The notes under the pieces: generated by a model
What the model was told of the DNA's origin: nothing
The model's database searches: none
The model's input: the letters and a program-made list of their open reading frames with translations, nothing else
Shown here: piece after piece, positions 42,889 through 52,754 of the stretch
Numbering within the stretch: position 1 is the stretch's first letter
Layout: every line of letters starts with the position of its first letter
Made by a program: the position numbers and the translations under genes
From: an uncultured Bacilli bacterium
GTDB taxonomy: Bacteria; Bacillota_I; Bacilli_A; RF39; UBA660
DNA: 64,000 nt
Direction of reading: 5' to 3'
Assembly (NCBI GenBank): GCA_934098565.1
Contig: CAKOON010000004.1
Span: forward strand, 62,001-126,000

Positions 42889-43937
42889 TCGCCTGCTAAC
42901 TTTAATCTTTGGTCTTCGGTAATTAAAGCTTCAATAATAGGGTCAAGGTTTCCTTCCATAACTCGGTCTAACTCCATGATTGAGAAGTTAATACGATGGT
43001 CAGTTACACGGTTTTGAGGATAGTTATAAGTCCTGATTTTTTCACTACGGTCACCGGTACCAATTTTTTTACGAGATTCACCAACTTGCTGTTCTTTTTC
43101 TGCTAAGGCAGCGTCATGTAATTTAGCAGCAAGCATTTTCATGGCTTTTTCTTTATTTTTTAACTGGGAACGTTCTACTTGACAAGTAACAATGGTATTT
43201 GTTGGAACATGGGTAATCCGAACAGCTGAGTTCGAAGTATTTACAGATTGGCCACCGGCTCCACTAGAATGATAAACATCAATTTTTAGGTCAGTTTCTT
43301 TGATTTCAACGTCATTAATATTAACTTCTGGCATAACTAAAACGGTTGCTGTAGAGGTATGAACTCGGCCACCAGCTTCAGTAACCGGTACTCTTTGAAC
43401 ACGATGAGATCCACTTTCAAATTTCAATTTGGAGTAAACATTTTCACCACGTATCATAAATTCGATTTGAGAATAACCACCAGCTGAACCTTCTATTTCA
43501 TGTAAAACTTCGATTTTCCAATTATTTTTTTCAGCATATCTTGTATACATGCGATATAAATCACCAGCAAAGATATTGGCCTCATCGCCACCAGCAGCGC
43601 CTCTTATCTCCATGATAATATTTTTATCGTCGTTAGGGTCTTTAGGGATTAATAATAATTGTAATTCTCTTTCTAAGCGTTCTTTAGACTCGGTTGCTGT
43701 AGCAATCTCTTCTTCAGCTAACTCTTTCATATCGGGATCATTAAGCATCCCCTTAGCTTCAAGAATGGTTTCATCACACTTTAGAAATTCTTGATATTTT
43801 AAAACAATTTCTTCTAAATCAGCTTTTTCTTTAGAAAGTTTTCTTAATTTATTGTAATCTTGTAAGACGTCTTCATGAGTTAATTCTTCAACCAATTCTT
43901 GGTATTTAGTTTGAATATTTCGTAATCTTTCTATCAT
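42885..43937 (-). CDS. prfA: Peptide chain release factor 1
   Basis: The 350-residue protein reads the UAA and UAG stop codons. The catalytic SSGAGGQSVNTSNSAVRI block with GGQ and the codon-recognition region are present. It ends in TGA overlapping prmC, direct evidence that TGA is a stop in this organism. It lies downstream of rpoE with its own ribosome site (GAAAGG). Confidence 0.97.
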   Translation of the reverse strand: MIERLRNIQTKYQELVEELTHEDVLQDYNKLRKLSKEKADLEEIVLKYQEFLKCDETILEAKGMLNDPDMKELAEEEIATATESKERLERELQLLLIPKDPNDDKNIIMEIRGAAGGDEANIFAGDLYRMYTRYAEKNNWKIEVLHEIEGSAGGYSQIEFMIRGENVYSKLKFESGSHRVQRVPVTEAGGRVHTSTATVLVMPEVNINDVEIKETDLKIDVYHSSGAGGQSVNTSNSAVRITHVPTNTIVTCQVERSQLKNKEKAMKMLAAKLHDAALAEKEQQVGESRKKIGTGDRSEKIRTYNYPQNRVTDHRINFSIMELDRVMEGNLDPIIEALITEDQRLKLAGE

Positions 43938-43978
43938 AAAAAGTTTTCCTTTCTCGTTAATTATATAAAACTAGTAGA

Positions 43979-44003
43979 AAAAAAGCAATTATTTTCAATT
44001 GCT
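43979..44003 (-). terminator. Terminator after rpoE
   Basis: AGCAATT and AATTGCT arms with a 6-base loop are followed by T6 on the minus strand. The stem overlaps the rpoE stop codon. Confidence 0.75.
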
Positions 44004-44439
44004 AATCTAAATTGCTATTTTCTTCATCAGAGTCATCACTTACGACTACTAAGCCTTGTAAATCGTCTTCATCATCATCTGTCGGTTCATCTTCATCGTA
44101 ATAAATGTCTTCTTCTTCCTCTGGTTCTTCTTCTTCATTTTCTAAACCAGTGTCAATTTCTTCATCATCATCTTCAATAATTATTTTAGCTTGATGGCGA
44201 CTTTTTAAATCCCAGAAACCTTTTTCTAACATAATGAAACGATGGTCAGTCGATAAAACTTGGAAAAAATCAGCAATCTTAGCTTCGTATTCTTCATTAG
44301 AAAGGCCAAGTAAATCGCATATCTCCTTAAAAAGATCAGTTATTTTAATTTTCTCGCCAGTTGATTCTAAAATCATATAAGCAATATCATCATAACTTTT
44401 TGACTCTAATTCCTCTTTGGATAAATCAGTTATTTTCAT
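44002..44439 (-). CDS. rpoE: RNA polymerase delta subunit
   Basis: The 145-residue protein has an N-terminal winged domain (residues about 1-85, ending FWDLKSRH) and then an almost wholly Asp/Glu tail of about 55 residues, the hallmark of delta. Delta binds RNA polymerase, displaces nonspecific nucleic acid and aids recycling in Bacillota. It follows argS by 11 bases, so the two are cotranscribed. Confidence 0.93.
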   Translation of the reverse strand: MKITDLSKEELESKSYDDIAYMILESTGEKIKITDLFKEICDLLGLSNEEYEAKIADFFQVLSTDHRFIMLEKGFWDLKSRHQAKIIIEDDDEEIDTGLENEEEEPEEEEDIYYDEDEPTDDDEDDLQGLVVVSDDSDEENSNLD

Positions 44440-44450
44440 ATAAATTCCTC

Positions 44451-46199
44451 CTACATTTTTTCTGGTATTTCTATACCTAGTATATTCAACAGTTTAATAT
44501 TATTCTCATAAATTATTTTTGTCAATACTAACCATGACTCTCTTGTGCTGCTAACTTCAGCAATTAATACTTTATTAGAAGAGTAAAAATTATTATAAAG
44601 GTTAGTAATTTTATATAAATAGTCGGTAATATCATTTAAAGATTTGGTTGTAAAGGCTTTTTCCAAAACACTTCTTAATGTTGTTGTCATAAGAATAATT
44701 TCTCTTTCAATAGGAGTTGTAATCTTATGATAGTCTTGATATGTTATATCACTTTCTGCTGCTTTTCGAAGTAGAGACTTCATTCTGATACTTGAATAAA
44801 GTAAATATGGGCCGGTTTTACCTTGTAAATCACTAAATTTAACTGGATCAAAATTATAATCTTTACCACGGAAAGGAATAAGATCGGCATACTTTACAGT
44901 AGCAATCCCAACAATTTCCGCAATTTTTTCTCTTTCTTTGCCAGTAATACTAGGCATTATTTTACGTTCACATTCAGTAGTTACCATGTTTAGTAAATCT
45001 TCTAAACGCATAACGCCACCATCACGAGTTTTAAATGGTTTACCATCACTACCATTCATTGTTCCAAAGGGAATATATTCTAATTTAGTCTCTTTATTTA
45101 CAATCTTAGCTTTACGAACGGCTCTAAAAATTTGTTCAAAATGTAATGATTGACGAGCATCCGCTAAATACCAAATTTCATCTGGATTCCATTTTTTCAT
45201 ACGTTCCCAAATGCAAGCCATATCAGTTGTTTGATAAGAAACCGAACCATTGCTCTTTTCTAAAATTACTGGTGGTACTTCATGGTCATCATTTTCTTCA
45301 TTGACATAAATTACTTTGGCACCATTAGATTCTTCAACCAACCCTAAAGAATTAAGATAAGCAGTCATTTCTGGAATATATTTACTACTGTCAGATTCTC
45401 CTTCCCAAATATCAAAGGTTGTATTAAGACGATCATAAGTTTTCTTAACATCTTCTTTAGAAATTTTCATAATAGCATCCCATAATGCCATTAAACCTTT
45501 CTTACCTTTTTGGAAATCAACAGTCATTTGACGAGCTGTTTCTAAATAAGTTTCATCTTCTTTAGCTTTCGTACTGGCAATAGGATATATTTCAATTAAA
45601 TCATTATTGGTAATTGGCAAATCTTCTGGATACTCACCATGATAGGCTTCATCAAAATAAGGTAAAGTTGGATAACGATGTTTAATTTCAGTCATAACAA
45701 GTCCGATTGGACGACCAAAATCTCCTAAATGAGCATCACTATAAGTTTTATTGCCTAAAGCAATGGCTAATCTTTTTAAGGCTTCCCCAATGTTAGCTGA
45801 GCGCAAATGCCCTACATGTAAGGCCTTAGCAACATTTGCACCACCATAATCAAAAAAGATAGTTTTTGGGTTGTCATTATAGTAATTCCAGTTAATATTT
45901 TTGTGCAAACGATTGAAATAATCAATTAAAGCTTCATCTTTAAAGGAGATATTAATAAATCCTGGTCCTGCAATATTAACATTGTTATAACGATTATCTT
46001 TACTTAAAGCTTCAATAATTTTACTAGCAATTTCTCTAGGATTTTGATGAAGTTCACTAGCTAAAGACATGGCTCCATTATATTGATAATCTCCCAATTC
46101 TTTGCGGGCTGAAGGACTCAAAGTCACACTAGTAACATTAAATCCACAATTTTTAAGAAGTTGTAAAAAATAAGCTTCTTCCTCTTCAATAAAACTCAT
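44451..46199 (-). CDS. argS: Arginyl-tRNA synthetase
   Basis: The 582-residue class I synthetase has an N-terminal Add-1 domain, the HIGH-type motif AKALHVGHLRSANIGEA, and a C-terminal anticodon-binding DALR domain (from about 450). The KMSKS position reads GKPFKTRDGG, as is usual in ArgRS where the motif is degenerate. It charges tRNA-Arg. It lies between ywiB and rpoE, similar to the ywiB-argS pairing in B. subtilis. Confidence 0.97.
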   Translation of the reverse strand: MSFIEEEEAYFLQLLKNCGFNVTSVTLSPSARKELGDYQYNGAMSLASELHQNPREIASKIIEALSKDNRYNNVNIAGPGFINISFKDEALIDYFNRLHKNINWNYYNDNPKTIFFDYGGANVAKALHVGHLRSANIGEALKRLAIALGNKTYSDAHLGDFGRPIGLVMTEIKHRYPTLPYFDEAYHGEYPEDLPITNNDLIEIYPIASTKAKEDETYLETARQMTVDFQKGKKGLMALWDAIMKISKEDVKKTYDRLNTTFDIWEGESDSSKYIPEMTAYLNSLGLVEESNGAKVIYVNEENDDHEVPPVILEKSNGSVSYQTTDMACIWERMKKWNPDEIWYLADARQSLHFEQIFRAVRKAKIVNKETKLEYIPFGTMNGSDGKPFKTRDGGVMRLEDLLNMVTTECERKIMPSITGKEREKIAEIVGIATVKYADLIPFRGKDYNFDPVKFSDLQGKTGPYLLYSSIRMKSLLRKAAESDITYQDYHKITTPIEREIILMTTTLRSVLEKAFTTKSLNDITDYLYKITNLYNNFYSSNKVLIAEVSSTRESWLVLTKIIYENNIKLLNILGIEIPEKM

Positions 46200-46227
46200 A
46201 TCTAATACCTTACACCTTTCTTTGTTA

Positions 46228-46587
46228 CTAATTAAAATCTAATTCTAATTTAGTAAATTTGTCATCACTTTCTAACTGATAATACACCTCTAATTTATCA
46301 TCTTGAATATTAAATTCAGCACTGTCAACGATTATATCAACAAAAGCGTCTATTTCTTTTAAGAAATAACGACATTTATGATTACCGTCTTTTTTGATTG
46401 TTATTTCTAAAGTTGATTCATTATTGTCTCTAATGATGACTAAAGACTCATTAAAAACAGTAATAGTATGAAAAACATTATCCAAGATAAATTCATATTT
46501 ATTGCCCGTTTTCTTATAGTCTAGTTGGGGGTTTTCCATAAATAAATCATTATTTTTATATAATTTTAAACTTAGGAAGTTATTCAA
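46228..46587 (-). CDS. ywiB: DUF1934 (YwiB-like) beta-barrel protein
   Basis: The 119-residue protein is beta-rich, consistent with the calycin-like DUF1934 fold. It has YKKTGNKYEFILDN and LEITIKKDGNHKCRYFL segments. It lies 28 bases upstream of argS, as ywiB does in B. subtilis. Function is unknown. The family call rests on size, fold pattern and context. Confidence 0.7.
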   Translation of the reverse strand: MNNFLSLKLYKNNDLFMENPQLDYKKTGNKYEFILDNVFHTITVFNESLVIIRDNNESTLEITIKKDGNHKCRYFLKEIDAFVDIIVDSAEFNIQDDKLEVYYQLESDDKFTKLELDFN

Positions 46588-46688
46588 AAAACATTACCTC
46601 CGTTTTTTTTCTAAAACATTATAACATAGGTCTTTTAAAATAACTACATAAATTACATATTTTTTTCCATAATAGAAATGGTGATGAT

Positions 46689-48638
46689 ATGAAGTTTATC
46701 AAGAAAACTTTAAAATTAGGAATAATTTTTAGTATTTTAGGAGTACTTGGCATAATTAGTTTATATGTTGTAGCCTACTTTTCGCCAGTTCTAGATATTA
46801 AAAATACTGGACAGTATTATATATATGATAACGATAATTATTTACTTTTCCAAGGCAGTGGCAACTCAAAATGGGTTTCTTTAAATGACGTATCACCTTA
46901 TTTTATCGATGCTATAGTAAGTATTGAAGATAAAAATTTTTATAAACATAATGGTTTTGATTATCTAAGAATTATAAAAACTTTATTTGTTAATATGAAA
47001 AAAGGAGCGATTGTTGGGGGAGCTTCGACAATATCACAACAGTATGTCAAGAATCTATATTTAGATTTTGATAAAACTTGGGAACGGAAACTTGAAGAAG
47101 CATGGTTGACTTTAAAACTGGAAGTACATTATTCTAAAGATGATATTTTAGAGGGTTATATAAATACAATCAATTTTGGACAAGGAAATTATGGGATAGA
47201 AGATGCTGCTAGTTTTTACTTTAATAAACATGCTAAAGAATTAAACTTAGAAGAAAGCATTATTTTATCAGGAATTCCTAAGGGTCCTAGCTACTATAAT
47301 CCGTTAAGTAACTATGATAATGCGATAAAAAGAGCAAAAGTCGTCGCAACGGCCATGCTTAATAATAATAAGATTGATGATGCTACGAGGGACAATCTTT
47401 TTAAAGAAAAATTGAATATTTATGGCAAAAGAAGCGAAAATAATTTGAATACTATTATGTATTATCAAGATTTGGTTATGAAAGAGTTAGAGGGAATTAA
47501 TAGCATTCCTAATTCTTTAATTGATACTGGTGGCTTAAAAATTTATACTTCGTTTAATATAAATTTACAGACTACTTTGGAAAATAGCATCAATAAAAAT
47601 ATGACTGATGATGATTTGCAAGTTGCAAGTGTGGTTATTGATCCGAAAACCGGTAACGTCATGGCTTTAGCAGGGGGAAGAGACTACACCAAAAGCCAGT
47701 TTAATAGGGTTTCAACAATGAAAAGACAAGTAGGTAGTACCATGAAACCACTTTTGTACTATGCAGCTTTAGAAAATGGCATGACTTCGTCTTCAACCTT
47801 TTTGAGTCAAGAAACTACCTTTGTTTTTTCTCAAAATGATACTTACTCGCCCCAAAATTTTAACCAAAGATATGCAAATAAAGAGATAACTATGGCGGCG
47901 GCTTTAAGTTATAGTGACAATATCTATGCAGTTAAAACACATTTATTTCTGGGAACGGATGCTTTAGTTAATATTTCACACCGTATGGGAATTAATGAAT
48001 ACTTACCAAGTATTGCTTCACTTCCTTTAGGAACAATAGAGCTATCAATGTTAGATTTTGCTAATGCTTATACTACTTTGGCGAGTGGTGGTTACAAAAA
48101 AGATTTAACTTTTATAAAGAAAGTAACGGACATAAATGGTAATGTTCTTTATGAAAAGAAAGATAAAAGTACCCAAGTTTTAAATACTAGTTATACTTAT
48201 ATTTTGAATAATCTACTTACTTCGACTTATGATAGTGCATTCAAAGATTATAATAATCCAACAATAATTAATTTAGCTTCAAAAATAAGTCGTAAATACG
48301 CCATGAAAACTGGTTCAACAGGGACTGACTGCTGGATGGTTGGCTATAATCCTGACGTTTTAATGTTAGTTTGGAATGGTTATGATGATAACCGAGAGTT
48401 AAACGGCACTAATAGCAATATTAGTAAGAATATTTGGGTTGAAACAGTAGAGGAGTATTTAAAGAACAAAGAAAGTACTTGGTATGATAAGCCAGATAAT
48501 GTCGTTGGCATTCCTAGAGATGCTGTAACTGGTAAAGACGTTACAGACATTAATAAATCATTTGTTTACTATTATGTTAAAGGCAGCGATATTGTTGTAA
48601 GTAACGAGTCCTCTGAGGAAAAGCAAAAATTAGAATAG
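46689..48638 (+). CDS. Class A penicillin-binding protein (PBP1A type)
   Basis: This 649-residue bifunctional wall synthase has one N-terminal membrane helix. The GT51 glycosyltransferase domain has its catalytic Glu in SIEDKNFYKHNGFD, and KKGAIVGGASTISQQYVKN follows. The transpeptidase domain has SxxK in GSTMKPLLY, SxN in LSYSDNIY and KTG in AMKTGSTGTDCW. It polymerises and cross-links peptidoglycan outside the membrane. ATG follows GGTGATGAT. It is plus-strand, so it opposes the replication-aligned majority on this side of oriC. Confidence 0.95.
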   Translation: MKFIKKTLKLGIIFSILGVLGIISLYVVAYFSPVLDIKNTGQYYIYDNDNYLLFQGSGNSKWVSLNDVSPYFIDAIVSIEDKNFYKHNGFDYLRIIKTLFVNMKKGAIVGGASTISQQYVKNLYLDFDKTWERKLEEAWLTLKLEVHYSKDDILEGYINTINFGQGNYGIEDAASFYFNKHAKELNLEESIILSGIPKGPSYYNPLSNYDNAIKRAKVVATAMLNNNKIDDATRDNLFKEKLNIYGKRSENNLNTIMYYQDLVMKELEGINSIPNSLIDTGGLKIYTSFNINLQTTLENSINKNMTDDDLQVASVVIDPKTGNVMALAGGRDYTKSQFNRVSTMKRQVGSTMKPLLYYAALENGMTSSSTFLSQETTFVFSQNDTYSPQNFNQRYANKEITMAAALSYSDNIYAVKTHLFLGTDALVNISHRMGINEYLPSIASLPLGTIELSMLDFANAYTTLASGGYKKDLTFIKKVTDINGNVLYEKKDKSTQVLNTSYTYILNNLLTSTYDSAFKDYNNPTIINLASKISRKYAMKTGSTGTDCWMVGYNPDVLMLVWNGYDDNRELNGTNSNISKNIWVETVEEYLKNKESTWYDKPDNVVGIPRDAVTGKDVTDINKSFVYYYVKGSDIVVSNESSEEKQKLE

Positions 48639-48722
48639 AAAGAGTTTGCTGTTATTTTAGCTAGTAAATTCAAATTTTTTTAACCAAATTTTTGTAGAAA
48701 AAATAATCTTTTTTTAGACTTA

Positions 48723-48759
48723 AAAACCTATAATGTCTATCTTAAACATTATAGGTTTT
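48723..48759. terminator. Strong bidirectional terminator
   Basis: A 14-bp perfect stem (AAAACCTATAATGT with ACATTATAGGTTTT) lies between the convergent PBP and noc/parB genes. Confidence 0.88.
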
Positions 48760-48762
48760 ATT

Positions 48763-50115
48763 TTACATATTAATATCAATGGTAATTTTACAACCACCAT
48801 CTTTGCTCTCAAAATTATAGTCAACTAAGAAGCCTTGATTTTTTAAATTATTAATAACGTTTTCAATATCTTTTTTAGCGTTATTAATATCATCTTTAGA
48901 GAGCGAATTATTAGAAGTATAACCATCTAATAAACTCATTGGGTCAAATAGTTCTTCTGGTTCTACTTGACTTTTTGTGGACTTTAAATCATTATTACTA
49001 CTTTGATTAAAAGGAGTAAAGAATTTATTATTAGGATTTAGAGAAGTTACATCACCAGCGGTAAAGTTAGGATTATCATAAGAAACAGTATTGGACTGTG
49101 TTTCTTCTGGTAGCTTTGTATTAGAACTTAAAACTTCTAAATCTTTCTTAACTGGAGGCTCTTCTTCTGGTTGAAGAAATTCAAAGGAAAAATAACCTTT
49201 ATTACCAGTATTTTGTTTAGCTTGGTCTTCAGTACTAAGAGGTTCTAGAGTTTCAAAAAAAGTCGTCTTTTGTTTATCTTCATAAGGATTGGTTAAAATA
49301 TCCTCAGTTTTTGGAGCTTCTTCAGGCTCTTCAATTATTGCAACTTTAGGGTCATTACCAGCATTACTTGAAGATTCCTCGCTATAGTCAGTTAAAATGT
49401 CATCAGCATTACTAACTAACTTAGGGTTTTTCTTATTGATATCAACAGCCTCTTTTTTGATATAATCAACATTAGGATTAATATCGACTAAAGGAATATC
49501 GTTACTTTGTTCAGTTTGTTTTAGTTTTTTTAACTCTTGGTCTAATTGGCGAACGGTTAAACGCTCATTAATAATTCTGGCCAGCCATTCTTTTTCTTTG
49601 ACTTTATCATCTAAAATAAGAAGACTTCTAGCATGGCGTTCGCTTATTTTTCCCTCTAAAAGAGCTTGTTGAACAGACTCATCAAGGTTTAAAAGACGTA
49701 ATTTATTGGCAACTGAACTTTGAGAAATTCCCATTTTTTGGGCTAATTGCTCCTGAGTATAGCCCTTATCTAAAAGATTTTTATAGCTTCTAGCTTCTTC
49801 AATTGGAGTTAGATTTCTTCTTTGAATATTCTCAACAAGCGCTATTTCAGCTGATGAATTATCATCAATATTAGAAATAACCGCAGGAACCTTGGTAAGA
49901 CCAGCCATAACAGAGGCCTTATAACGACGTTCACCAGCAATTATTTCATATTTATTACCTAATTTTCTTAAAACTAGTGGTTGAATAATACCATGTTCTT
50001 TTATTGAAGACGCTAATTCTTTTAAACCTTGTTCATCAAAAGATAGGCGAGGTTGAAAGCGATTAGGAATTATATCATCAATATTAACTTGTAAAACATT
50101 TTCTTCCATTTTCAT
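48763..50115 (-). CDS. ParB/Noc-family chromosome protein with a long linker
   Basis: The 450-residue protein is much longer than typical Noc or ParB (about 280-300). The N-terminal ParB/Srx CTPase domain has AGERRYKASVMAG and LVENIQRRNLTPIEEARSY, followed by the HTH (QEQLAQKMGISQSSVANKL). A poorly conserved linker of about 160 residues comes next, then a C-terminal dimerisation segment. It occupies the noc position next to rsmG, and no parA/soj gene is in the window. Noc blocks division over the nucleoid, whereas ParB segregates origins. Sequence alone does not settle which it is. Confidence 0.85.
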   Translation of the reverse strand: MKMEENVLQVNIDDIIPNRFQPRLSFDEQGLKELASSIKEHGIIQPLVLRKLGNKYEIIAGERRYKASVMAGLTKVPAVISNIDDNSSAEIALVENIQRRNLTPIEEARSYKNLLDKGYTQEQLAQKMGISQSSVANKLRLLNLDESVQQALLEGKISERHARSLLILDDKVKEKEWLARIINERLTVRQLDQELKKLKQTEQSNDIPLVDINPNVDYIKKEAVDINKKNPKLVSNADDILTDYSEESSSNAGNDPKVAIIEEPEEAPKTEDILTNPYEDKQKTTFFETLEPLSTEDQAKQNTGNKGYFSFEFLQPEEEPPVKKDLEVLSSNTKLPEETQSNTVSYDNPNFTAGDVTSLNPNNKFFTPFNQSSNNDLKSTKSQVEPEELFDPMSLLDGYTSNNSLSKDDINNAKKDIENVINNLKNQGFLVDYNFESKDGGCKITIDINM

Positions 50116-50166
50116 TTTGAGTGGCCCCTTTACTATTATAATCTATATTAATAATACATTATTATT

Positions 50167-50883
50167 TTACTTTTTGCAACTTAATTTACTTGCATTTTTT
50201 ATTTGGCTATAGCTTCGTGGATACTTATGATTAGTGGCTTTTGCTTTCCTGATACAGATGATGGCACGATTAGCTTCTATTCTTGGTAAAGAGAATTCTT
50301 CAATCGTTTCGACTTTAGAATCTAACTTTTTTAAAATGGGCATGGTTGCTTGAAGTTCTTCTTGATAGTTAGACTTCATGGCAACAAATAAGCCATTTAT
50401 TTTAACATAAGGAATAGAAAGCTCCGCTAGAATGTCTAAGCTAGCAACAGCCCTGGAAGTAACGATATCATAATATTCACGACGATTATTGATAAATTCT
50501 TCAGCACGACCATAAATAATTTCAACATTAAGACTCAATTCTTGAGCTAAAGCTTTTAAAAAATTTATTTTTTTATTATTAGAATCCATTAAAGTTATTT
50601 GTAAGTGAGGATAAATAATTTTTAAAACCATCCCCGGAAAACCAGGACCAGTACCAATATCTAATAATGTTTTTACTTCCTTTAAATTAATTGCTTTTAC
50701 AATAGTTAGGGAGTCATAAAAATGTTTTAAATAGACTTCATTTATATCTCTAATTGCCGTTAAATTGGTATGCTGATTGTATTCTAAAAGAAAAGAAGCA
50801 TATGTTTTTAATAGGCTTAGCTTTTCTGGAGTTACTTCAATATTTAATTTAGCTAATTCGTTAACAAATTCTTCTTCAGTCAT
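50167..50883 (-). CDS. rsmG: 16S rRNA (guanine-527-N7)-methyltransferase
   Basis: The 238-residue length fits RsmG (GidB). The SAM-binding motif is LLDIGTGPGFPGMVLKI and the family block DIVTSRAVASLDILAEL is present. It methylates G527 of 16S rRNA, next to the streptomycin site. It overlaps mnmG by one base (TAATG), so translation is coupled. Confidence 0.96.
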   Translation of the reverse strand: MTEEEFVNELAKLNIEVTPEKLSLLKTYASFLLEYNQHTNLTAIRDINEVYLKHFYDSLTIVKAINLKEVKTLLDIGTGPGFPGMVLKIIYPHLQITLMDSNNKKINFLKALAQELSLNVEIIYGRAEEFINNRREYYDIVTSRAVASLDILAELSIPYVKINGLFVAMKSNYQEELQATMPILKKLDSKVETIEEFSLPRIEANRAIICIRKAKATNHKYPRSYSQIKNASKLSCKK

Positions 50884-52748
50884 TATTTATTATATTCCTT
50901 TCGTAAATAAATAGAAAGAATAGAGATATCAGCGGGATTAACGCCACTTATACGCATAGCTTGAGCAATAGTTTTAGGACGGACTTTTTCTAATTTTTGA
51001 CGTGCTTCACTAGCTAAATTGATAACTTTTTCGTAATCAATGTCATCCGGTATTTCTTTTGATTCTAATTTTAACATTTTTTCTACTTCTTTATATGTTT
51101 TTGCAATATATCCTTCATATTTGATACTGATTTCAACTTGTTCTTTCACATTATCTGGATAGTCAATTGGAATTAAAGTTGATAAGAAGTTGATTGTTAT
51201 TTCTGGTCTTTTTAGTAATTCATATAAGGATAGTGAGAAATTAGGGACTTGGATATTGTTTTCAGTAAAATGCACTTTAATTTCGTCTGTTATTTTTAAT
51301 TTTGTATCTTTTAAATATGCTGTTAACTTGCTAATTTGGTCTTTTTTGGTTAGATAATTTTGATACTGGTCGTTGGTAATAGAATTTGCATTATACGCTA
51401 GTTCACGTAAACGAAGGTCAGCATTATCATGTCTTAAAATAAGCCTAAATTCTGCTCTTGAAGTTAACATACGATAGGGTTCATTGGTACCCTTAGTAAC
51501 CAAATCATCAATTAAAACACCAATATAAGCTTCGTTTCTTTTAAGAATTAAAGGTCTTTTATTTTCTAATTTTAAGGCAGCATTGATACCAGCAATTAAA
51601 CCCTGACCAGCAGCCTCTTCATAACCACTAGTGCCGTTAATTTGACCGGCAGTAAAGATATTAGAAACAACTTTTGATTCTAAAGACGGTTTTACCTGTA
51701 ACGGATCTATAGCATCATATTCAATAGCGTAAGCATATTTAGAAATAACAGCGTTTTCAAGACCTGGTAGAGAATGAACCATTTTGTCCTGAATATCATG
51801 AGGCATAGATGTTGAGAAACCTTGAAGATACCAATCATCATAATATAAAGATTCTGGCTCCAAGAAAAGCTGATGACGGTCTTTATCATGAAAACGGACT
51901 ATTTTATCTTCAATAGAAGGACAGTATCTTGGGCCAATACCTTCAACATAGCCACCATACATACTGGATTTGTCTAAGTTATCCTCAATTAATTTTTTCG
52001 TTTCTAAAGTTGTATAGAGAAGATAACATTTTTGTTGATTCTCGAGATTATATGTTGCTGGTAAGTCATTAGAAAAAGTCCAATACCTATCATCACCACA
52101 TTCTGGGTGCATTTTGGTAAAATCAATTGATGATTTTTTTATTCTTTGAGGAGTACCAGTCTTTAAACGTTGAATAGTAAAACCATATTTTTTCATATTA
52201 GTGCTCAATGATTCACTACGACGTTCACCATGAGGACCTCCTGGGTGTTTTTCAGCACCACAAAGAATACTTCCACGAAGATAAGTTCCAGTAGTTAAAA
52301 TAACGGCATTACAAAAATATTTAGTGCCATCTTCTAAAATAACCCCTTTAACTTGATTATCTTCTACTATTAAATCTTCAACCATACCTTCAACAAGACT
52401 AAGATTTTTGGTATTTTGTAATTCTTTTAACATTTCTTGTGGATAAGTAATTTTATCGGCCTGTGCTCTTAAAGCACGAACAGCAGGACCTTTACCGCTA
52501 TTTAGCATTTTAATTTGAAAATGAGAACGGTCAGCAACGCGACCCATTAAACCACCCAAGGCATCAATTTCACGAACAATTATGCCTTTGGCAGTACCAC
52601 CAATAGAAGGATTGCAAGGCATATCAGCAATATTTTTAATATTCATTGTAATAAGCGCAGTTTTATGGCCTTTAAAAGCCGCAATATGAGCAGCTTCACA
52701 ACCAGCATGACCACCACCAACAACGATTATTTCATAATTATTATTCAT
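50883..52748 (-). CDS. mnmG: tRNA uridine-34 carboxymethylaminomethyl-modifying enzyme MnmG
   Basis: The 621-residue flavoprotein has the FAD-binding IVVGGGHAGCEAAHIAA at its N terminus, GTYLRGSI, and the catalytic-Cys block IGPRYCPSIEDKI. The helical C-terminal tRNA/MnmE-binding domain is complete. With MnmE it installs cmnm5 on the wobble uridine of several tRNAs. It lies 6 bases downstream of mnmE. Confidence 0.97.
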   Translation of the reverse strand: MNNNYEIIVVGGGHAGCEAAHIAAFKGHKTALITMNIKNIADMPCNPSIGGTAKGIIVREIDALGGLMGRVADRSHFQIKMLNSGKGPAVRALRAQADKITYPQEMLKELQNTKNLSLVEGMVEDLIVEDNQVKGVILEDGTKYFCNAVILTTGTYLRGSILCGAEKHPGGPHGERRSESLSTNMKKYGFTIQRLKTGTPQRIKKSSIDFTKMHPECGDDRYWTFSNDLPATYNLENQQKCYLLYTTLETKKLIEDNLDKSSMYGGYVEGIGPRYCPSIEDKIVRFHDKDRHQLFLEPESLYYDDWYLQGFSTSMPHDIQDKMVHSLPGLENAVISKYAYAIEYDAIDPLQVKPSLESKVVSNIFTAGQINGTSGYEEAAGQGLIAGINAALKLENKRPLILKRNEAYIGVLIDDLVTKGTNEPYRMLTSRAEFRLILRHDNADLRLRELAYNANSITNDQYQNYLTKKDQISKLTAYLKDTKLKITDEIKVHFTENNIQVPNFSLSLYELLKRPEITINFLSTLIPIDYPDNVKEQVEISIKYEGYIAKTYKEVEKMLKLESKEIPDDIDYEKVINLASEARQKLEKVRPKTIAQAMRISGVNPADISILSIYLRKEYNK

Positions 52749-52754
52749 TTTTCA

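Noticed and set aside
48763..50115. Nearby parS or Noc-binding sites
   Set aside because: I looked for the TGTTTCACGTGAAACA and ATTTCCCGGGAAAT patterns around this gene and saw none in the window.
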